NCBI GenBank assembly: GCA_022497155.1
Contig: MU385755.1
Coordinates: 1-64,000 of the forward strand
Direction: 5' to 3'
Origin: Whalleya microplaca
Lineage: Eukaryota > Ascomycota > Sordariomycetes > Xylariales > Xylariaceae
Length of the DNA: 64,000 bases
The notes beneath the pieces are model-generated. The model saw nothing but the letters and a program-made list of their open reading frames with translations, was not told where the DNA came from and ran no database searches. Numbering within the stretch: position 1 is the stretch's first letter; every line of letters starts with the position of its first letter. Both the position numbers and the translations under genes were made by a program. This document shows, piece by piece, positions 1 through 10,407 of the stretch.

Positions 1-822
1 ACACCAGGAGAGTTGCAAGTACGGATTTTATTAGGCCTTATAAATTTTACTCTCGGGCATCGGCCCTGTATCGGCCCTGGTGGTTTACAGCGTTTTCATC
101 AATTTAATTCAAGCTGTTAAGACACGCCCTATAGGGCTGAGGGTATGGGCCTACGTATGGCCGGCCGCCTATACATGTATATATAAGGGGCTCTGCCACC
201 TTCCTATAGCTTCACCTTGCACTAAACAGGGGTATGATTCGTCTATCTATGTAAGAACTTAGGCAATCTTGACTAAGACGTCGGGATACTGTTCTTACAT
301 AAGCAACACTCTAAGCTTGATAAGCTTAAATCTTAGATCTACCCCCGGTTCTATAAGCTTGATATGAAACTTAGTTCATGCTGACAGCAGGTGAGAAAGT
401 CGGATTTTCAGAGGTCAATGAGCTTAAAGTTTAAGTAAAAGAGGGACTTAAATTGTATGTAATCGAGGATCCCCGAGCCTTGTTGTTGAAGAAGTAGAAG
501 GTAGTACATGAATGTCACAACTAAAGTCGTTGAGATATTGCTTACCGGTATAGCCACGACGGGAAGGGGGCAGTCTACGGCTTCACGTCCGGAGTTCTAG
601 TGTCGATCATGGCATACCTACTTGTCTTCACTTGGCTTCACTCTAGACCCCTGAACGGAACATTCACGACCGAATCAACGTGTAATTGTAGATAATAATT
701 AGCTCCCGCCAATCCATATACATGACCAGCAAGACCAGCCAATATATGGATAATCTCGGAAGAGCAACCCTATGTAGAAAGTTTTATAGTCTTCAACAGC
801 GAAGCAAGCAGAGCGTCCGCCC
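1..822. other. Left-edge noncoding stretch
   Basis: No supported gene. Open frames here are short and lack coding character. A short tandem of the phrase ATCGGCCCTG occurs near 58-80. The right part (about 700-822) is probably the 3' untranslated region of the minus-strand gene that ends at 823. Confidence 0.6.
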
Positions 823-3618
823 TCACATAACCAGGCACTCAAGCCCGTACATAGCCCTCTCGACATCCCTCTTAACCTGATACCAATCGGCCCTGCGCTC
901 GGCGAACTCGTAGACCTCCTCGGCGCGGAAGACGCCGCCGAAGCGGTCGCCGTCGGCGATGATGGTGGCCATCTCCTTGGCGTGGCGGGCGTCGATGAGG
1001 TAGATCTGGCTGAGCTCGCGCAGCGCCTTGAAGTAGGCCAGGAGATCCGGGTTGCGCAGGGTGCGGATGTACTCGAAGTACGTCGTCATGTCCGCGATCA
1101 GCTTGACCGCGCCCTCGGTGCTGATGCGCTGCCGCTTGATGTGCTTGCACACCGCCGTGAACAGCCGCAGCCCCACCTCGCCGTTGAACACGTCCAGCAT
1201 CGTCTTCTCCGTGCTCCCCTTCAGCATGTTCGTGTGCGACGACACCAGCTCCGTGATCCGCTTCGCCGTCGTCGTCGGCCCGATGTCCGCGTCCTTGTTC
1301 GACAGCCGCACCTCCTGCGCTGATGTCGGGGGCGGGTTGAAGTCGGTCGGCAGCTGCGTCGTGGCGCACAGGTACTCGACTTCGTCCATGAGCACGTCGA
1401 TGCCCTTGTTCAGACCCGCCGCGACGCTTTCGTCTAGCATTTGCTCGAACTTCTTCTTAGCCAGGCCCGCGGGGTCGAGAAAATCGTTGCGATCGGCGAT
1501 TTTTGTTGCTGCGAGCTGCTGCTCGTAAAACACGTCGATCATCTGTGAGATGATGTCTCCCACATTGACCAGCTCAATGAACATGACGAGTGGCGCGACT
1601 CCGGTCTGGCTGTGATCACTTATCTCACGAGGGTTGTAGCGAGACAGGTGGTCTACGGCCTTTGTAAAGCCATTTTTGACATGGGTCTGGCCTAGGACCT
1701 TCAGGAGGGCTCCAAAGATTGCTTCGCATTGCTCTCGAGCTTCCTCGCCGGCCTGACCGCCTAGTACAACGATCTTGGCTGCTCTCCCTAAGCTCGTCTT
1801 CGCAGCATGCACTAAGTCAAGCGCGACTTCGATACTGAAAAGACCTCTAATCCCTTCAAGCCGATTCGCCATAAGTGCAGCTTTTGCCTTGAGTTCGTCA
1901 GTCGGAGCTTCCGTAGGCAGGGGAGTCGCAGTTCTTTCTATGTTTCCGTCCAGTCCTGGCGTTGCCGGACGGGATGGTCCAGGTGTGCCTGGGCCTGCGC
2001 CTGGAAGTCTACGGGTGGCACCGTTAGCAGTCGACGCCGGTGCAGGTTTGCTACTCCCAAAAGGCAAAATGGCGCTGGGTAAGACGGTGACTGGCATCAT
2101 CACCACCTTCTTGAAGGAGCTTAGGAAATCGTTCTTGTCAACCTGTCGGTTAAAACTTCCCATGTAGAACGATTCGACAGTAGCGTCCTGTTCTGAAAGT
2201 TTCTGTTCCCAGTTGTCTACTTCACGCTCTGCGTACTTCGTGAAATTGTCCAGCTCCTCCTGAAGGTACAGATCCAGATGCGGCTCGAAGACTTTAAGCG
2301 ATATTTCTTTCGCGTGGTCTTCGAGGGTACCCTCCGAATCCTTTGGTGGTTTTAGTGTCCGTACAAATTGCATGCACTGTTCAAACAATCCCGACACAGC
2401 CTTTAGATAAGACTCCATATCTCGATCGTGAGTTTCGTCCAACAAGGGGGTGACGTATTCCATGATAACGTCTTCCCGAATCTTGTCCAAGAAGGTCCAG
2501 AATACGGTTCCCGGACGAGGAAAGATGCGGCCAATGATGTCGCTCTGCTCATTTATTTTCTTAGTGAGCATCTCAAAAAAGACGCGGGAGGGCTCAAGCG
2601 TGATATTATCACTGGAGCTCTGGATGATGCAATCCCTAGGATTACCTAGGATCTCACGATTGTTGAATATTGGGTGCTTCTGGATGAAGAGGTCCATGGC
2701 TGCATTGCCGCCGTTCAGAGTGTGCAAGACATGTGCGTACCTCCGCATCCTGCCATCAACATCCCAGAATTCATAGCCTTGCTCAAACTCCCTTAGAACG
2801 GCGCTCTCGAAAATGCTCATCATGCTTAGGAGTTTACTCTCCCGTTCAGGAGCCCCTTCGGCCCAATCGCTCTTCCCGAAGATCTGTAAGTTGGACAGCA
2901 TATGTGCTTGTCTCTCTGGATCTCGAAATACTTTGAAGACCACGGGCTCCGTATGAGTCTTGGCTTGGACCAGATCGAAGTAGAAGGGCGCTAGAGCTCC
3001 GTATACTTTCCCGTACTCCTCCCTCGCATGACCCCGTACACTTTTGACTGACCTAAGAATGTCAAGGAGTGCCGTAGGGTCTTCATAGGGAGATTTAGGC
3101 TGCGGCTGGTGTAGATTGAGCGTCTCAAACCCGTCAAGCTTGGATTCTGGAGACTGGATTGCTTGCTCTGCCAGCTTCTTCCGACGTTCCTCCTCCACGC
3201 CGGCATCGAATATGGTGGTGTTGGATTTCGTGCTAGCAACACTCATCCGGTTTGCGGCGTCCCGCTTCCTCTTTATAGCGTCCTCGAATCTCCTCCTAGC
3301 TTCCGCCTCGTTCCAACATCCCATACTCTTAAGTCTCGCTATCCATCTCGTATCATCATAAACCATCTCACGCATGCGCCATGATACCCTCGCAAAGCGA
3401 AGAAGGTCCGGTATGGGTAGATAGCTGAGGATCTGGTCCAGGATTTCTTTTGTTCCCAAGTTAGCATGTTGGAAGTATAGAGTCGGGACTTATCGCGGGC
3501 GATCCGCACCTGCAGGCAGTAAAGCTTTGGTTTCTATCATGGACGTGTTACGCAGTGTGTTGAGGATGCTCGGCTTGGGCACAGAGCCCGGCTGCGGCGC
3601 TCGTCTGAAGGAAGACAT
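823..3618 (-). CDS. rcy1: Recyclin-1: F-box protein with Sec10-like domain
   Basis: Two exons on the minus strand, 3618-3510 and 3446-823, give 910 residues. The intron has a GTGCGG donor, a GCTAAC branch site and an AAAG acceptor. Splicing restores the F-box opening LPAEILDQILSYLP at about residues 34-47, which the unspliced frame lacks. The F-box spans about 34-80 and is followed by a charged linker, then a long helical region (about 150-910) of the exocyst Sec10 type, with a Ser/Pro/Thr-rich insert near 470-520. In yeast, Rcy1 links an SCF ubiquitin ligase to endosome-to-Golgi recycling of plasma-membrane proteins; in fission yeast the relative is Pof6. Length fits the family. The start chosen (MSSFRRAP) is the first ATG in frame after an upstream stop-rich region. 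The gene is divergent from the SMAP gene across about 650 bp. Family call is strong; the exact start is inferred. Confidence 0.88.
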
Positions 3619-4269
3619 GTTGGACAGCAGGTCGCGATCGTGGAACTTCGTAGATTTCGGTAAGGCCCTTGATGGGTGTTCGCAGTCATACGCTTATGGA
3701 AGCAACAGAATAAAGGGAAGATTACGGGGAAACATCTAAGCGGTTATTCGTGTAGCAATTGGATTCGCATTCATCGCTATATGCATGTAATATGTGTAAG
3801 TACTGTATGTACTTGAAGGTCAGTAAGGTATTCACAGGTCGTTCATACAATGATGCTAGGTAGTCAGGTAGTTAGCTACCGGCTAACCTAGTGAGGTGGA
3901 CCAATGTAGGGCTTAATTGGTATCCAGCTGCTACGGGCTAGTCAGCAGCCTAGCACAGCTGTCAACGTTTTAGCTATCCTGGAGCTCTTTGGCCTTACAG
4001 GGCAGCTGGATAGTTATGTGAGTACCCATGTACCTGCTACACCGCCTTTGACCATCTACTGGATCCCCGCGGCAGAATCTCTAGCTTCCCTGAAGAAAAT
4101 CATTTTTTTTTCTTTGCTTCAAGACATCCAGTGCAAAAGCAAGCGTTATTCGCAACAGGATTGACTTGGCCGTTCAGGACCCTTTGATGGTCAATTCTCC
4201 TATTCTACTTGATTTAATTCTCTCTTTACTCTCTTGACTCTAGTCGTCTGCATTCCGCATACCCTCACA
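3619..4269. promoter_or_regulatory. Divergent intergenic region with imperfect inverted repeats
   Basis: This stretch of about 650 bp separates two divergent genes and must carry both promoters. It contains imperfect inverted repeats: arms of 16 bp around 3855-3890 (CTAGGTAG...CTAACCTAG, perfect GGTAG/CTACC core around TTAG) and a second pair with CTATCC/GGATAG near 3973-4013. A pyrimidine-rich CT stretch precedes the plus-strand ATG at 4270, as is common in fungal promoters. No named site was recognised. Confidence 0.4.
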
Positions 4270-5488
4270 ATGGAGGCCGACCCGTCGCCCTGGGAGAAGC
4301 TGGACCCAGAAAAGCTTCGTCGCGAAGCCATAGCCAAAGGTAGCGCCGACGCTGTTCAGTGAATCAAACATAGAAGTCACTAACCCAGCACGCAGAGGCC
4401 AAGCTCAAGAGAAAGGAAAAGCTACGACTTCAACGAGCTGAGGAACGCAAGGAGAAGCGTCACCTCAAGTCCGAGGCCAAGCAAGCCCGCAAAGCCAATG
4501 TCGGACGCGCCGCCAAGTGGAACGAGGAACGCAGAGCCGCCGACAAGCTGAAGAAGCTCGCCAACCGCCCGCACAAGCAGGAGAAGCGGCGCCGACGCTT
4601 GCATCTACGCGCCGCGAAGTTGGAGGCACAGGCGAAGAAGTTGATGGCCGATGCGCAGAAGGCCAAGGTTCGTGCCGAGTACCTTGATCAACTGGCTAAG
4701 GTAAGACTTGTCCCACGCGCATGTTGGCCTTACCACGGCTTGGCTGATTATCCATGCAGGAGGGCAACTCCGACCAGAAGACAGACGGTCTTGAAAACGA
4801 TGACTACATTCCTATTGAAGAGACCAATGGAGACGCTGCTGCAACTACAAATGATGTCTCGATGACGGATGCGACAACTGCTTCTACAAAAGAGGAAGTA
4901 GAGAAACCCGCCGAGCCTGAGAAGGAGAAGAAACAGAGGAAGAAAGAGAAAGCCGAGAAGCGCAAACGAGGGGAAGACGAGTCGCACGAAGCGCCTAAAG
5001 ATGTTGCCAATGGTGATGCCGATGCCGATGTCAAAGCGGCGCAGGAAGCCGAGACGCCCGAAAAGAAGAAGAAGAAGAAGAGAAAGGTAGAGGAAGCGAC
5101 CGAAGAGGACGGCTCCAATGAAGGGGCGAAGGAAGCCGATACCCCTGAAACGAAAAAGGATAAAAAGGACAAGAAGAAGAAGAGGGAGGAAAAGGAGAAA
5201 GCCGAGAAGTCAGTTCCATCGCCAGCAGTTGACGGCAAAGCGAATACTGACGTCGCAGAGCAATGGAACGCCCAGGCCCTTGAAGGCAGCGACAAGCGGA
5301 AAGAGAAGTTCCTGAGACTTCTCGGAGCTAAGAAATCAAATGGGGTGGCGGCTACCAACGGTGAAAATGTCCCAGTTTCGTCCAAAGCAGACATTACTCG
5401 AATGCAGTCTGATCTGGAACGTCAATTTGATACGGGGATGCGAATGAAACATGAAGGCCACGGTCACAGGAAGGGCCTGGGGGCATGA
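4270..5488 (+). CDS. SMAP-domain, lysine-rich nucleolar-type protein
   Basis: Three exons, 4270-4339, 4396-4700 and 4760-5488, give 367 residues. Intron 1 uses GTAGCG...CGCAG; the nearer CAG at 4388 would break the frame. Intron 2 uses GTAAGA...GCAG. The N-terminal 140 residues are a basic coiled coil rich in Lys, Arg, Glu and Ala. The middle is highly charged, with repeated Lys/Glu runs of the type KKKKKRK that resemble nuclear or nucleolar localisation signals. The last 65 residues (KRKEKFLRLLGAKK ... DLERQFDTGMRMKHEG ... HRKGLG) match the small acidic protein (SMAP) domain, found at the C-terminus of KNOP1-like nucleolar proteins. A role in ribosome biogenesis or chromatin is inferred only. 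Composition makes the middle poorly alignable; the C-terminal domain is the reliable part. Confidence 0.82.
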
Positions 5489-6076
5489 TTTCCTGTGAGC
5501 TATGTATGCATATGTAGGGCCAACCGGCGTTTGGGGAAATGGAGGGCATCAATTATACCACCCGGCTTTGCTTAATCGCAATTGCAACGGATTTCTTGTT
5601 GAAATAGTCCTAGTTGTCCTTCGACTACTATCTAATGAGAGATCAACCATTTCAGTTATCTCTTGAACGTCTTGAAACATAGGTATTAGTCAGACTATGT
5701 ATTTGTTGTGCTTCGTCACCCTCGTTTCAATCCAATCCACTAGAGGTGGTGGCCGACTACCGCTTACCTCACATTTAAAGGGGCATTGACATATGATTGC
5801 TCCGTAAGTCACTTGAAAAGTCCTTGTTACTCTCATACTATGTATGTATGGCCACCCGTAGAATGAACCGCCCTCGTACACATTGCTCCGCTGAAAGATT
5901 ATACACGTATATATATAGCGATCGCCTTTCGCGATCTTCCCAATACGGGCCTCATTGGGTCCTGTGTGTTTTTTTTTTGCCACACGCAAATCCCAGAATA
6001 CCAGTTGCAGTTGTCTTTTTGCCTCCTGAATCTACCAAACCAACCCTTGTTGTCCCCCAGCATGCCTAACTGTTCT
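5489..6076. other. Convergent 3' intergenic region
   Basis: Lies between the 3' ends of the SMAP gene (+) and the RAMP4 gene (-). It should hold both 3' untranslated regions. A run of nine T at 5971-5979 is present. No gene is supported; the open frames here have no coding features. Confidence 0.55.
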
Positions 6077-6545
6077 TTATCGGAAGAAAATGCGCGAGAT
6101 GACCTCGAATATCAGACCACCGAAGACGACGAAGCCGAGGATGACTATGCGAAGAAAGAATCCACGTTAGAAATACATTACATGCGCCCGTATAGTTTCA
6201 ATCTAAAAAGGAGAGTGTCGCGCGGCAGCTAGCTAATAAGAAGCGGCTTCCATGCTGACAGCGGGAAGTATGTATGTAATGTAATGTAGGTAGGTAAAAA
6301 CTTACTGAGCCAGAAAGGGGAGATGGGCGACTTGGACACCTTCTCCGCGCGCTTCTTGATCTCGCCCTCGGACTTGCCCCGGCGCGCGTCCTGCTCCTTG
6401 GTGAACTTGGCGTTCCGCCTTCGCTGCTCGAGAGTTTGGGCCTGGGTGTTTCGCTAGTGTCAGCAGCAGCAGCAGCAGCAGCATTTAACCTTTATCTCTT
6501 CCGTTCGCAGGAACTAAGAAAAAAGTGTATGGTGTGACATACCAT
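6077..6545 (-). CDS. ysy6: RAMP4/SERP1-family ER membrane protein (Ysy6)
   Basis: This small gene is visible only after splicing. Exons on the minus strand are 6545-6543 (the ATG alone), 6441-6306 and 6144-6077, giving 68 residues. Introns are GTATGT...CCCAG and GTAAGT...CATAG, with CTGAC and CTAAC branch sites. The protein starts MAQTLEQRRRNAKF, runs through a basic cytosolic helix to KSPISPFWL, and ends in one transmembrane helix (IILGFVVFGGLIFEVI, about residues 47-62) and a short tail. This is the standard layout of ribosome-associated membrane protein 4 / yeast Ysy6, a tail-anchored protein at the Sec61 translocon that responds to ER stress. The length equals that of the family. Both splice phases and the family match agree, so the model is firm even though no single exon exceeds 45 codons. 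Confidence 0.93.
6461..6482. repeat. (CAG)7 trinucleotide repeat inside RAMP4 intron 1
   Basis: Seven perfect CAG units on the plus strand, CTG on the transcribed strand. The last CTG unit overlaps the intron branch motif CTGAC (branch A at 6460), 17 bases before the acceptor at 6442. Confidence 0.9.
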
Positions 6546-7428
6546 TGTGTATATATATGTGTGTGAGAGAGAGTGAGAGTGAGAGTCAAAAGAAAAAGTT
6601 ACGTCGCGATGTGGTGTGTGTAGGTAGGTACTGGTTAGGGGACTCGGGAAAAGGGTCGATCGCGGATTCGTCAACTAGATAGATGATGGGATGGTATTGG
6701 CGACAGGTAGACAGATTGATTAATTAATTAATGCAGAACTTGTATATATATCAACCCGTCTGAGCTTGCGACTGTGTAGGCAACAACAAGAGAGCTTCCA
6801 ACTGCTTCTGAGAACAGTTGTTCAGGTCGAGGGAAGGTTGGAATTTGAGATGTATTCACTTTCCAATCTGAACATGTGTCTCCAAGCTGCCTATTGGACG
6901 ACGCAAAGGGGACCTGCCCAATTCAATAAATCAATTCAATGCCGCTAGCGCCACTCAGTTCTAGTTCTTTGACTCGGTGGACCCTCCGCCGACAGCCTCG
7001 CCATCGGTATGTCACTCCCATGACGCTACGGTACCTATGTATGTACCTTCTGTAGCCTGTGGAGAAACGTACCTAACATAGCTATTTATGAATAATTGTG
7101 CAATATGCATGGACTCATAATTAGACACAAATATGCATAAGCTCAGGCTTGGTCCATGTTTCGACTAAAAGCGGTTATGCGGCACGCACAGCTAGGTACG
7201 AGGTACCTCGCAGCTGCCTCGTTGAATGCAATGCAGTAAAACCCTAGGTGCATGATATATGGGGTTCTCCGCAATGACTTATCAAGCCACACTTAACGAG
7301 ATACTAGCCACTTGAACTCAGTCTACGATGTTAGGAGCTGTAACTTATTAGGTACCCATTGAAGCTCCGAAGCATCACCAGACTCGAGGTTGACTAGCAC
7401 GCCGCCTTGCTTCGGTGCAACAACCACG
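6546..7428. other. Divergent intergenic region
   Basis: Between the start of the RAMP4 gene (-) and the INA17-like gene (+). The proximal part is a purine-rich GAGA/GTGTGT tract at 6551-6630 (CT/CA-rich on the RAMP4 strand), a typical fungal core promoter composition. No gene supported; open frames such as that at 6766-6948 lack coding features. Confidence 0.5.
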
Positions 7429-7931
7429 ATGTTTCCCAGACCAGCTTGCCACATAGCGCCCATACGCGCCTCGATATCACAACGGTCCATACTCCCGATA
7501 TCCCAACGCCCATGGGCGCGCTTCGCATCGACCAAACCTCCATCCCCCAATGCAAGTCCCCCCTCCACCCCCCACCATACACTCCGACTAGGTATCAGCA
7601 ACCAACTCACACACATCGCGCGTCCACAGGCGCAGTTCTACAAGACCTTCGGCCGACCGATCGCGAAGGTGTTCCTGCTGGCCATCTTCACGTACCAGCT
7701 AGCGTACTACCTCTGGGTGCGCCTGGAGCACTACGAGATCAAGAGCCAGGTGCAAGGTACGACCAGCCCCGCCGATCATCCCAACCAATATCAGTCTAGG
7801 GCGCCGAAGTAGTTTTAAAGGGGGCATGTCTTGTTAACTATCAGCGTGACTGACTGACGTGGACAATGACAGCAACCATCTCGGATCTGGAAGCGAGGAT
7901 ACATCAGCTCGAGAAGGCGCGGAAACGGTGA
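7429..7931 (+). CDS. ina17: INA17-like mitochondrial inner membrane protein
   Basis: Two exons, 7429-7756 and 7873-7931, give 128 residues; the intron is GTACGA...ACAG and joins ...SQVQ to ATISDLEARI. The ATG at 7429 is preferred because it opens a presequence rich in Arg, Ser and Ala without acidic residues for 40 positions (MFPRPACHIAPIRAS... RFAST), as expected for mitochondrial import. One transmembrane helix lies at about 80-98, after FYKTFGRPIAK, followed by LEHYEIKSQ and a short C-terminal coiled coil. The order RP - hydrophobic helix - (K/R)LEHxExxSQ - coiled coil resembles yeast Ina17, a subunit of the INAC complex that helps couple the peripheral stalk and F1 of ATP synthase. Overall similarity is short, so the family call is moderate; a small mitochondrial membrane protein is well supported. 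Confidence 0.72.
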
Positions 7932-8410
7932 TCCAGCCATACATATATGCTACGGAGACTACGACGTCCAGCCGTAGGGCAATATTGAGGTTGATGGCCG
8001 GGGTATGCCACGACAGCTGCTATATTGCACAACGGAGCCACAAATGCCTGGCCTTGTAAGTTAGAAGGCACTCCATGAGAATGTCTTGGTAGCAGGCCAA
8101 GCAAGCGACAGGCCGTGCCGAAAGCATCGCCAGTCACCCGTGAGCAAGTGAAAGATGGGGGGTATTCGCTTGTTTCTTACAACATGTATTGCATGGACAG
8201 TACATATAGAGAATATCATCTGCCATGACGAGATCTGGTGAACAGTCCAGTATTATCAAATCAAGAACGCCTATACTATGCTATCCATCTAACTAGTGCA
8301 TATCGCTTGCTCTCTCTGTAAAGCATCATCATTATAGTTGTAATCCAAAGAACCTCTCAACGCCATAATCCAATGCCTTGTATCCCTTCCGTGAGAAGGG
8401 AGAGTCTATT
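7932..8410. other. Convergent 3' intergenic region
   Basis: Separates the 3' ends of the INA17-like gene (+) and mid1 (-). No coding sequence recognised. Confidence 0.5.
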
Positions 8411-10407
8411 TTAAAGCGCAATGACCAATAGCAAGCCCAGGAGTAGGGCAAATCCTGCGCAGGAAGTCGAGAGAGCGCTTGCGCCACTGGGATAATGCGC
8501 AGATCCGGGATAATTGCACGACAAATTCCCGTTATCCGTCCGCTGAGCGTAGCTAGTTTCGTAGCCATACTCGCTATCCGGTTGTGGGCAGCTGAATTCC
8601 ATTGAGGCGGGACAGCTTCGGACTAGCTCGTAACATAGATCGTCGCAGGGTAAGAGTTCCTTGTAGGGCCCCGGCTGGACCGTTTCATCGATAGCCGCAT
8701 TCCGAGACGCGCTGAAAGCTTTCTGCCTGCCGAGACTTTCTCTTATTTTCGCGTCCACGAAACTCCCATTTGGAAACGGCGTGTTGATGTTGCGCATCTG
8801 CAGACCGGAGCGGTTCGGTGACGAGAAGTCTTCGCAACGCGGTATTGCCACCGAACATAGCCAATTCTTGTATGCGGTTTTGCAGTCGTTGCAATTCCTG
8901 GCTAATGAGTACTGCGAGGCTGGAGTAGTCTCGCAAGGCGCTTGTTGTAGGACCTTATCAAAGTTGTCATACATAGTCCGCGTATAATTATCATAGAACG
9001 CAGAAAGAGCCGTGGCATTAGGGAACGTCTCTGGATTCCCAGGTACAGCATACTGCGTCTCATCGCAAAGCGTAAGGTTGAACACGAATGTACATGCGCC
9101 ATCTATGTCATCATTAGCAACTCGATCGTCAGAGAACCCGTGATATACTCACTAGGTTTTGTCTCAAATTCAGTCTGCCGAAATACCACTCCGCCGCCGC
9201 CAGCAACTGGGCTATTAGCTAGTCGTTTTGTAGTGCTGTTGTTAGTTGACGTGCGAACAAGGATTCCAATGTAGTGGGAGCTGGCATTGAGACCACTAAT
9301 ATAGAATTCCTGTCTCGTCAAGTTGCCTTCGCCTCCCTTTTTCAAGCCCATATCCACTCCCCCAAAGCCTCCATCATCAAGTCCGCGAATCTGAGCAAAC
9401 TTGGACAAACCGCAGTAGGAATAGCGTAACCCATTGATCTCTACGTTGTCTTTGTTTTGGGCAAACATCACATACGGCATTGTTGAGACAGTTTGGTCTG
9501 AGCTATTGGTCAGGTTGCCCGAGGTGAACAGAGCTGCTGAGGCGTCACTGTCCACCCATACAAGGTCTGAATCGTCCTCCACGTTGTATGTGTGGTATGA
9601 TTGGTCTGTGGACGCAGCAACTTGGAAGTTGTATGGTTGTTCAGCGTCGAAAAATTCGCTGGAGACGTTCGGGGCAGAAATGCTCAGATAGACATCTCGG
9701 TCGAGAGATGTGTTGAACATTACAGCGCCTTCGGTAAAGACAATAGTCTTCTGGGAGTTCATGTCCTGCATTGGTCCAGGCGAAGTATTATCAGCCGAGG
9801 TCGAAACAAATAGAGTAAGCTGCGGAGGATCCATAGTGGTCTGGTCAGGCGAGCTGCGTGGAGGCTGTTGGCAAGTATTTGCCGATATCCATAACGTTTT
9901 GGCCGATTGCTGCCGGCGCACCCGCTCCGCATCAGCAAGGACGTCTCTTCCATCATAGCCGTCCTCGGAACCGTCCTCAGAACCATCCTCGGCTAGATCA
10001 AGACTTCTTCGAAGCTCGGAGGCCTCGATCCAATCGTGCGCTGCCCTACCAGCAACTGACGAGGCTTCGTAGACGTATGTGAGAGTGGTGCCGGGTGAGA
10101 TGTTCGCGGTCTGGGGTTCGTTGTCGGGCAACGGAGTCACGCCTGCCGGTGCCCTTCCGATGATGCTGCGATCGAACGGCGTAAACTCTGGTTCGTACAT
10201 TGGACTTCGAAGGTCCAATGTCTCGGACGTTTCCTCGATCCCATGCCGCTCGTAGGTCCACCCGTCTGCATTATGGTCTGATGGTATGTGACTGGCGTCG
10301 GCAGCCAGAGCGAACTGCGGGGAGAAGAGAAGCAGGTATATGATAAGCAACAGACAAGAGGCTATGAGGGACGCAGCCAGCCGCGACTGTAATGGGCTAA
10401 GCTGCAT
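8411..10407 (-). CDS. mid1: Mid1, stretch-activated calcium channel regulatory subunit
   Basis: Two exons on the minus strand, 10407-9153 and 9102-8411, give 648 residues. The intron (GTGAGT...CATAG) joins ...FETKP to NGACTFVFNLTLCDE, the start of the Cys-rich domain. A hydrophobic segment at about 15-36 is a signal peptide or anchor. The large middle part has many N-x-S/T sites and ends in AYVPG-type beta-rich sequence. The C-terminal 220 residues carry about a dozen cysteines in paired arrangement (NCNDCKTAYKNWLC, PCDDLCYELVRSC) and a hydrophobic tail (LLLGLLLVIAL). This is the architecture of fungal Mid1, which partners the Cch1 pore for calcium entry during mating, cell wall or ER stress and hyphal growth. 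Length is typical. The protein acts at the plasma membrane or ER. High confidence. Confidence 0.93.

Noticed and set aside
4804..5394. A 196-codon minus-strand frame of Ser/Phe composition
   Set aside because: Mirror of the Lys/Glu-rich SMAP gene; not independent coding sequence.
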